A stretch of DNA of 26,224 nucleotides from a virus. Made by a program: the position numbers and the translations under genes. Under the pieces are notes generated by a model. It had not been told where the DNA came from and made no database searches. It was given only the letters and a program-made list of their open reading frames with translations. Location: IMG/VR virus record IMGVR_UViG_3300000116_000182, positions 1-26,224 of that record; one strand, given 5' to 3'. Shown here piece by piece: positions 21,001 through 26,224 of the stretch; position 1 is the stretch's first letter; every line of letters starts with the position of its first letter.

Positions 21001-21760
21001 GGAAAGGAATCGGTGCGGCGCGGGCCGTGGTTCCCGTTTTGGAAAGCAGATTTTGCGCCCCTTGAAGCAAACGGGTTGACCGAGAAGGTGTTATGCCTTT
21101 CTCTGCCAAGTTTTTAATAAACTCAGCCGTTCCTACGCCTACGTTTTTAGAAATCATAAATGGGAATGGAAGCCACCCCAACACTCCGGCAGCCGTTTTT
21201 CCAGATTCATACGCCGCGGTTTGACTGGGGAGCATGGGGCTTTCGGGTCCAATCAACTCATCCGTTAACAGTTCCCCGCCTTTGTAACCAAACAAAGACC
21301 CCACAACACCCGAGCCCAAAACAAACACACCTTTTGCAAGCGGGTGCGGTATAGGCGCTTTTGAGCCATATTTTACACCGGCTCCAAATCCGCCCAGTGA
21401 TGTTGCGGCTGGCGCAATTTCACGTTCAAAGCCCTGCAAAAACGTTCCGGCCTCAATAGGGTTGCCCTCAGTATCTACGGCAAGAAGATTAATTATTTGG
21501 TCGTTAGTCAGCCCTCTTTCCGCCGGGGCTTTGTCCTTCAATCCGGGGAAAGTGTCAAACAAGGTGGATTGCCCACTTATTAACCCTTGGTATGATCCAG
21601 AGCCCAGAACTTCTTCGGCAAGCATTTCTGCAATTACCTTAGAAGGGTCTTTGCCCTCTCCAGAAAACCCTGCGACATACGCATCAAACTGCGGCTTGTC
21701 AAAAACCACAGGTTTACGGTTAGGGGGGTTGCTATCGGCTGTTACAACTTCGGGTTCCAT
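18068..21760 (-). CDS. Very large internal virion/ejection-type protein, 1230 aa
   Basis: The start ATG overlaps the previous stop (TAATG) with AAGGGGG upstream. Around residues 120-270 there are several Gly- and Ala-rich hydrophobic stretches (GVFVLGSGVVGSLFGYKGG, VGETVAGAGQVGGAG), of glycine-zipper type, as seen in proteins that insert into membranes during phage DNA ejection. The centre (about 350-1050) is mostly long helices with many Ala, Glu and Arg. The last 100 residues are Pro-rich with several PPP/PPV stretches and end GIGSLGA. There are no enzymatic motifs. Position between a coiled-coil protein and the transglycosylase protein supports an ejectosome component analogous to T7 gp16/P22 gp16-like proteins, by analogy only; sequence similarity is not claimed. 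Confidence 0.8.
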   Translation of the reverse strand: MEPEVVTADSNPPNRKPVVFDKPQFDAYVAGFSGEGKDPSKVIAEMLAEEVLGSGSYQGLISGQSTLFDTFPGLKDKAPAERGLTNDQIINLLAVDTEGNPIEAGTFLQGFEREIAPAATSLGGFGAGVKYGSKAPIPHPLAKGVFVLGSGVVGSLFGYKGGELLTDELIGPESPMLPSQTAAYESGKTAAGVLGWLPFPFMISKNVGVGTAEFIKNLAEKGITPSRSTRLLQGAQNLLSKTGTTARAAPIPFLVGETVAGAGQVGGAGFSETYFQGNPLARIFFEGVGGVGTTLVTSPMVPVVNNYDKILPALRRVKQTYEQGGASAVLSPLKAKRQQKAVERIVDILEAEGEDLEAVIARLAGDDLGELLIGEDGKPIPLTAGAKGGSPALLAIEASLEQLGGGLSAERTAGSKASIKALRNVILAMAQTGDQDAIQTAADLAEGVFSAQLNERMAFATDNVMSAFSQVSGDGTSNIQLSEKLFDIITNQLGQARSKEKVLWSAVPDIDLTSFTNAAGETTNTPSFITAWNRLRGVSPELQEKLADDMPLLQAFVVRKTDELGLSGPPPVPAELRTAQKRATEAVNKLAGTTYENRVSSIVDTMTGEGATQQEILTRLRQEASSSRGRMSTPRTRQLADALDKTADLMVMQGNQPAADGSGAVTAPLTTKELTELRGIALNYARRFASGENPDYNSARIANEMAGAMLDDLGGASLGPAADNYRFQYDTARAYSRALNDTFTRAFAGEATKTKGSGAASMGPELLARRILQGGNDPTYLRLEQINDIGMFAVEEGLADAETTVGTLRGVTEQILRNARSEAFDPNTGQVNPDALAKWVAKNSDVLDQFPALKFDLQNAESANVLLKETSVINQKRQAEELAQLSFYDLMNPVVSDTGRRVHGTESPTTAIARAINTKAPIKGLNRLLDVVKNAPEDMQEQAMTGLKSSILEWAATKAGGSHSGTFSPSSLYDDMFRPIKGASGRVSLVDWMKENKVMNEAELSNLKTYLSEMVRFEASEKAGDIGELVDRAGPLFDFYLGITGSALGTRAQRLVTGGQSGPGALIAAGQGAETMRRIFNDIPAALQTDVMSELMANPTLLAAMMRKPRGDAERIRVAERIGGMLKDLGFSPIRRAGPAVPREIDDEIEKETIPLPPSDQQGSLNTVPVGPPTQTGPVTQPSPVQQAAAPPPVAPVQSSGPVDRTRYAALFPNDSATQLMKSGIGSLGA

Positions 21761-24675
21761 TATGGTGTGCCCCCTTGTTGATTAAAGATATGCTGACGCA
21801 AGGCGTTGGCAGTACCGTCATCTACTTTTTGTCCGGACTGCAAAGGCACGGTTGAGAGCATGTTCAATAACCGGTCTATTTCGAAGTTGTTTGACAAAAC
21901 GGCCTGTCTTGTTTTGTCATCTTGAACGCCGTCGCTCAAAGCTTGAAGGTTAGCTCTTTTCTGCGTAGTGGCTAAACGTTTTAATTCGATAAGTTTATTG
22001 GCCTCTGTTTCCGGGTTGGCAAAAAAGCTGTCCGGGTCTGCAAATAGGACTGCAACTTTTTCCATCTCTGCAACCGGGAATCGCGGGTTAACAACCAGAG
22101 CAGAACGAGTTAGAATAGTAAGCCCGCGCAAGAATTGACGGTTTGACTGCGTGTCTTGGAACGCTTCACGAGCTTGCGGGATAAATCCGCCAAAAGTATT
22201 ATCCAAAAATACCGCAAATCCTGCATACGGGCCCGTACCATTACGGGCCGCATTCATGGCGTCTTTCATCAACCCAGCTTCTTCGGAAGACAGTGCCTGC
22301 GGGTTATCCCGCGTACCACCTTTGGCCACAATCCCAAGTTGCTCATCCAAAGCTTCTAAATCTTTGCCCGCTTTTAAAGAAATTCGTTGTTTAGCCGCAA
22401 TGTCGTAAGCAATGTTATCGCTTAGTGGGTTAACACCCGTGGTTGGCATACTTACAGATTGACCACTCGCATCTAAGTATGTTCGTCCCCCATCGTAGCT
22501 TAGTACGTTTCCTAAACCTTGGATGGCGTAAGCTTTGGCCGTCGGAGCGGTGTCTGACCCCATGTTGGAAACTGTAAACTTTTGTGTTCCGCCCGCATTC
22601 GCGTTATTAGCGGCTTCAATTGCTGCACGTCCCGGAGCCGTTGTTATATCTACCACGCGAGTAGTTTGATTGCTCATGTTACGAATAACCTTAAAGACAG
22701 GCTCGGTAGGCGCGGATTCCGCTTGGAATACCGATACCGCCGAATTGTCCGCAGGATTAAATAGCACCAGATCGTTGTCTATCACTTTAAGCGACGGAGC
22801 CAATCTGTCTGCTTTAGCTTCAGCCTCTGTAAACGCTTGCTTGCGAACTGCCATGCTTTCGTTAGCAATCTGAGTAAGCGTCGCCAAATCAAGATTACCT
22901 TGCGAAATATCCAGACCGCGCTCTTTAAACCCATTAAGAACGTCATTCTGAAGCTGTGTAAGCAACCTGTCTTTTTCAGACTCGCTACCGGTAAAGTCCT
23001 GCATGTCCTCTTGCAGCAAGGCTTTGAAGTTTTGCGCTGTAATTTGCAAGTTTTCGCGAGCCGCACGATCTAATGCGTTTTCGGCAGCCGTAGCAATTTG
23101 TTGGTTGTGCGCGGCAGCGGCAGCAATTGTGCCTTTGTGGTCGGCCAGCGCGAGGTTAAAGTCGTGTCCTTTGTCCATCTGAGACAATTCGTAACCGTTT
23201 TTAACACCAGCCACTTTTAAAGTATTGTCCAGATCAACTGCTTTTTCTGTTACACGTAGGCTACTGTTTAATTCTGCCAACTGTCGATCAAGCTCTGCAC
23301 GTTGAGCAATAGTTTTCTCATCATTTGCAAACCCAAGAGCTTGACGTGATGCACTAGCGGCATCAATCGCGTTCTGCAACTCGGTTTTAAACTCTTGTGA
23401 AGAAAGACGTTCTGAAGTCGTGAAGTCAAACTTTTTGCCCTGAAGGACTAAATCGTGAGCTTCCGCCAAACGCGCTTCTTTCGCTTGCAGTTCTTCCCGA
23501 AGTCTAATTTGAGCCTCGGTATTTGCGCCTTCAAGATTGGCCAGTGTCCGGCGACTTTCCGCCAAATCCTTTGCCAAACGTAGAGCATACGTTTGTTCTG
23601 TTTCGCCTTTTTCGCGTTGGAACGAGAACTTGTTGCTTTGCAATAGTAATTCTTGAGCGCGTTCCGCGGCTTTTTCTACTGATTTGCTTTCTGCCAAAGC
23701 GGCAGCCGCAGCGGCATCTATTTCTGCTTGTGTTTCTACACCCAGTTTAGTCTGAGAGGACTGCAACGCGGCCATGTCTAACTGGCGTCTTTGTGCGTCC
23801 TGACCTTGTTTAAATTTTAACAATTCTCCAGAACGGGCGCTAACGTTACCCAAAACAGGTTGCGCTACTTCGGCCAGTCTTTCTGCCGCGCTCATTTGAC
23901 GGTCACCGGGGGTGGCAAATGCCAAAGCGCCTTGCGCAATGTCAAACAACATCTGCGATTGAGTCATTTTCTTCTGTTCGTCATACGCCGCTTGTTGGTC
24001 CCCCACACCTATTAGTTGGTTGTAAAGGGCTTTATCTTGTTGGAAAAGCTCTAAGGCTCGTGGATCAGGGACACCGGCGACACCACCCGGAGCCATATAC
24101 TGGACCGCGCCGCCTTGGTTAAAATTTACTGGAACAGGAGCCTCCTCGGCACCCATATTTACCGTGGACATGATGCCCCCGGCCATATCTCCTTGTATTG
24201 GAGTGTCCATTGCTCCGGGAGCCAAGCTCCCTATTCCTTCGTCAACTGCCGCCATCTGCATGATAGGCTGAACCAAGGTTAGAACCGAATCCGGTGTGCG
24301 TTGAGCGTCTTCTTCGCCAACCACCCCTGCCAGTTCCATCCGGCGCTCCTGCAAGGGCATCTGATCGCCTCGGATTGAGTTAATTACACCCTCGTAATCC
24401 TCGTTTTCCGCGGCAGCATCTATGCCCTCAAAACTCCCTGCGGCCTGACTTAACATTTGCTCTAAAACCGCTGGATCAAGCCCTGCTTGACTTGCCAATT
24501 CGGAAGCTTGTTCCATGCTGCCACCTTCGGGGGGAGGCATACCTGCCATTGCCGCCGAAGGCGGAAGGGCCTGTTCTGGTGCGGGTGGCATCATTGGTGA
24601 CCCGCCTGCTTGCATCCGACGTACCTGTCCACCATTAGCAAACATTTGTCGGCTCATTACGCCTCTATCCATCAT
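21760..24675 (-). CDS. Large coiled-coil virion protein, 971 aa
   Basis: The ATG at 24675 overlaps the previous stop (TAATG); a second ATG at 24657 has a better AGAGG and would begin MSRQMFANGG, so the start is uncertain by six residues. The N-terminal 200 residues are Met/Pro/Gly-rich with FANGGQV (12-18) and FNQGGAV (185-191), motifs shared with the transglycosylase protein. Residues about 230-620 are almost unbroken helix rich in Ala, Glu, Gln and Leu, a long coiled coil. The C-terminal third is mixed and globular. It resembles tape-like or internal virion proteins in composition. It sits in a coupled series with its neighbours, so stoichiometric synthesis is likely. Confidence 0.82.
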   Translation of the reverse strand: MMDRGVMSRQMFANGGQVRRMQAGGSPMMPPAPEQALPPSAAMAGMPPPEGGSMEQASELASQAGLDPAVLEQMLSQAAGSFEGIDAAAENEDYEGVINSIRGDQMPLQERRMELAGVVGEEDAQRTPDSVLTLVQPIMQMAAVDEGIGSLAPGAMDTPIQGDMAGGIMSTVNMGAEEAPVPVNFNQGGAVQYMAPGGVAGVPDPRALELFQQDKALYNQLIGVGDQQAAYDEQKKMTQSQMLFDIAQGALAFATPGDRQMSAAERLAEVAQPVLGNVSARSGELLKFKQGQDAQRRQLDMAALQSSQTKLGVETQAEIDAAAAAALAESKSVEKAAERAQELLLQSNKFSFQREKGETEQTYALRLAKDLAESRRTLANLEGANTEAQIRLREELQAKEARLAEAHDLVLQGKKFDFTTSERLSSQEFKTELQNAIDAASASRQALGFANDEKTIAQRAELDRQLAELNSSLRVTEKAVDLDNTLKVAGVKNGYELSQMDKGHDFNLALADHKGTIAAAAAHNQQIATAAENALDRAARENLQITAQNFKALLQEDMQDFTGSESEKDRLLTQLQNDVLNGFKERGLDISQGNLDLATLTQIANESMAVRKQAFTEAEAKADRLAPSLKVIDNDLVLFNPADNSAVSVFQAESAPTEPVFKVIRNMSNQTTRVVDITTAPGRAAIEAANNANAGGTQKFTVSNMGSDTAPTAKAYAIQGLGNVLSYDGGRTYLDASGQSVSMPTTGVNPLSDNIAYDIAAKQRISLKAGKDLEALDEQLGIVAKGGTRDNPQALSSEEAGLMKDAMNAARNGTGPYAGFAVFLDNTFGGFIPQAREAFQDTQSNRQFLRGLTILTRSALVVNPRFPVAEMEKVAVLFADPDSFFANPETEANKLIELKRLATTQKRANLQALSDGVQDDKTRQAVLSNNFEIDRLLNMLSTVPLQSGQKVDDGTANALRQHIFNQQGGTP

Positions 24676-26224
24676 TAAAATAACCCCGCATTTCTAGCGC
24701 CTGCCGCTGCCGACAGACCCGCTACGCCGAGCCCCAAAATACTTTGGGCAGGCGATACTGAAGGTGCCGTAGTTGCCGAGATACTTTGTTGAGACGACGG
24801 AGCGCCCTTATAAATATCCGACAAGAAAGACACCCGTTGATATGGTTCATAAGCTTCTTGAAGCTCTGTTTGACGGGCTGCTTCCAGTCCCGCTTGCTCT
24901 TGAGCTTGGAACTGTTTGCCAACATCGAACAAGAAACCAGTTTCTTTTTGACCCATGCTTTGATCCAGTTCACCGAGAGATGCTTGACGTAACCCAAGAT
25001 TACCAAGTGCATCACCCTGTGCCAAGCCCAATTGTCCGTATTGTGCGCCAAGGCCACCAATGCCCTCGCCCATCCGGCCTTGCAACTCGGAGCCTTGTAG
25101 ACCCAAACCGCCTGCCGCTTGTGCGCCCTGCATTCCCATGTTGGCCTGCGCTTGGCCAAGCTGACCTTGTTGCGCGGCCATCTGACCGGCAAACTGTTCT
25201 CCGGCAAGCGCGGTTTGACCCGCCTGCGCGGCAATACCAGATTGCGCCTGTGCGCCCTGCAAGCCTAATTGACCCTGTTGACCAGCCATCTGACCCGCTA
25301 ATTGCGCGGCGTTCATGCCTGTTTGCGAGGAAAGTTGTTCTATACTCATACCTGTTTGAGCCAAAGCTTGTGCGTTTGCTGCAGCCATTTGCTCCGCAGA
25401 AAGGCCCAGTGATCCAGCTTGTTGCGCAGTTTGAGCGGCTAATTGTTCCGCCGACATACCAAGTTGCGCGGCCTGACCTGCGGTCTGACCCTGTAATTGT
25501 GCCGCTGACAAACCAAGCTGACCCGCCAATTGTTCCGCGGATTGTCCAAGCTGACCCGCTGTACCTAAGTTTTGAGAAGCAAGTTGCTCGGCAGCCATGC
25601 CTTGCTGACCTGCCGCTGTTTGTGCCGATAGACCAAGTTGTCCCAACTGACCCGCTTGCTGCGCCGCCAGTTGTTCTGCGGATAATCCTAGAGCGCCTGC
25701 CGCTTGTGCTGCTTGAGTTCCAGCTTGTGCGCCTTGTGCGCCAAGTGAACCCGTAAGCTGTGCCGCTTGCTGACCTCGGCCCTGTTGGGCTTCGTATGCT
25801 GCTTGTGCCCGTTGCGCTGCGCTTTCAAAGCCCGCTTGACGCATCCCTGCGGCAGTCCGGCCTTGCTGTTCCAACACGTTTCTTGCCATTTCGGCTTCTT
25901 GAACACCTTGGCGTGATCCGCCAAAGGCCCCTGCGCCAACCGCTTGTGCCCGTTGGCCTTGGGCCGCGATATCACCTTGACGCTGTATGTCTGATAGAGC
26001 CTGTTGAACAGCCGCATCTTCGTACTGGTTCATAAATGCGCCGGTAGAAGTCGGGTCAAAGGCCTCTGTTGTTCCGCTTAAAGCTGCAATGCCTTGCTGG
26101 GCGGATTGCGTTCCTAAAGCCCCGGCTTGTTGTAACGCCGTAGCAGCATCACCCGTAATTCCACGAGCGCCTTGAACGGCTTGATTGCTTTGGTCTAAAG
26201 CTGATTCATACGCGCCAATACCAC
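24675..26224 (-). CDS. Ala/Gln/Gly-rich repeat virion protein, truncated at right edge
   Basis: The frame stays open from the stop at 24675 to the window edge (at least 515 codons). The ATG at 26033 is therefore internal: upstream codons continue in the same style with no stop. The composition is dominated by Ala, Gln, Gly, Leu and Ser, almost without Pro or charged clusters. A central block has units like LGLSAEQLAAQ repeated at steps of exactly 11 or 18 residues, as expected for a hendecad/heptad helical assembly. The C-terminal 100 residues are more ordinary and globular (EAYEPYQRVSFLSDIY), ending GARNAGLF. By position and composition it should be a virion or ejection-conduit protein; no homologue is claimed. 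Confidence 0.88.
   Translation of the reverse strand, partial: GIGAYESALDQSNQAVQGARGITGDAATALQQAGALGTQSAQQGIAALSGTTEAFDPTSTGAFMNQYEDAAVQQALSDIQRQGDIAAQGQRAQAVGAGAFGGSRQGVQEAEMARNVLEQQGRTAAGMRQAGFESAAQRAQAAYEAQQGRGQQAAQLTGSLGAQGAQAGTQAAQAAGALGLSAEQLAAQQAGQLGQLGLSAQTAAGQQGMAAEQLASQNLGTAGQLGQSAEQLAGQLGLSAAQLQGQTAGQAAQLGMSAEQLAAQTAQQAGSLGLSAEQMAAANAQALAQTGMSIEQLSSQTGMNAAQLAGQMAGQQGQLGLQGAQAQSGIAAQAGQTALAGEQFAGQMAAQQGQLGQAQANMGMQGAQAAGGLGLQGSELQGRMGEGIGGLGAQYGQLGLAQGDALGNLGLRQASLGELDQSMGQKETGFLFDVGKQFQAQEQAGLEAARQTELQEAYEPYQRVSFLSDIYKGAPSSQQSISATTAPSVSPAQSILGLGVAGLSAAAGARNAGLF
25164..25691 (-). repeat. In-gene degenerate repeats encoding LGLSAEQL units
   Basis: Counting from the ATG at 26033, units aligned on 'L-G-L/M-S-A-E-Q-L' begin at residues 115, 133, 144, 162, 173, 191, 209, 227, 238 and 256. 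The steps are 18, 11, 18, 11, 18, 18, 18, 11 and 18. The DNA is similar but not identical between units, so the repeat is kept at protein level. Confidence 0.85.

Noticed and set aside
25164-25691. Short regular repeats suggesting a CRISPR array
   Set aside because: The repeats are degenerate, in frame and spaced by multiples of three (33 or 54 bases), and encode a protein repeat.
24773-25756. 327-aa plus-strand open frame
   Set aside because: It is the antisense shadow of the Ala/Gln-rich repeat gene; its Pro/Arg/Leu-heavy composition follows from the repeated codons, and it lacks a ribosome binding site.
24675-26033. ATG at 26033 as the start of the repeat protein
   Set aside because: The frame is open for another 63 codons to the window edge with the same residue composition, so the gene extends beyond the window.

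Overview
This window looks like part of a tailed bacteriophage genome, most likely a podovirus-like phage of an aquatic or marine alphaproteobacterium-type host. The host is inferred from gene style only; no marker gene names it. Evidence for a phage: a family A DNA polymerase, an archaeo-eukaryotic-type primase, an SNF2-type and a UvrD-type helicase and a terminase small subunit, alongside very large Gly/Ala/Gln-rich virion-type proteins, one carrying a soluble lytic transglycosylase domain. There is almost no intergenic space and starts are coupled through ATGA, TTGA, GTGA and TAATG overlaps. No tRNA, rRNA, IS, CRISPR or integrase is visible.

Layout. Nearly everything is read from the minus strand, so transcription runs right to left. 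(1) 16031-26224: a virion block of four long genes. A repeat-rich Ala/Gln protein runs off the right edge, followed by a coiled-coil protein, a 1230-aa protein with Gly-rich hydrophobic segments, and a lytic transglycosylase protein. Together they resemble DNA-ejection/internal-virion proteins. (2) 14521-14621: a regulatory knot with two interleaved divergent promoters. One drives an SNF2-like helicase on the plus strand (14622-16070); the other drives the replication operon on the minus strand. (3) 6508-14520: the replication operon. In order: coiled-coil protein, probable ssDNA-binding protein, primase, small HTH protein, UvrD-like helicase, two small genes, an HTH/sigma-region-4 protein, a DUF6378-like protein and the polymerase, closed by a terminator. 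(4) 5664-6413: a plus-strand ATP-grasp ligase resembling graspetide (MvdD-like) maturases, divergent from a ribbon-helix-helix gene. This is the most unexpected gene in the window. (5) 1-5600: an accessory region of small genes, many with their own sigma-70-like promoter and structured leader. It also holds the terminase small subunit, a VRR-NUC-like nuclease, a Cys-rich protein and a DUF932-like protein that runs off the left edge.

How it fits together. Primase, polymerase, two helicases and an SSB-like protein form a largely self-sufficient replication set. Three proteins end in SSB-like acidic/Pro-Phe tails, which suggests a shared docking hub. The sigma-4/HTH protein and small HTH/RHH proteins are candidates for temporal control. 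The accessory genes share a promoter-proximal hexamer (CGCATA), a TACGGAG Shine-Dalgarno context and hairpins in front of the start codons. A 300-base AT-rich non-coding region (2761-3070) carries seven GTTAC repeats and may be an origin or operator cluster.

Several genes not obvious from long-ORF calling were found: the two edge-truncated genes, a 37-aa gene, a 50-aa HTH gene, coupled 25-aa and 47-aa genes, and two lower-confidence mini-ORFs around 5113-5281.
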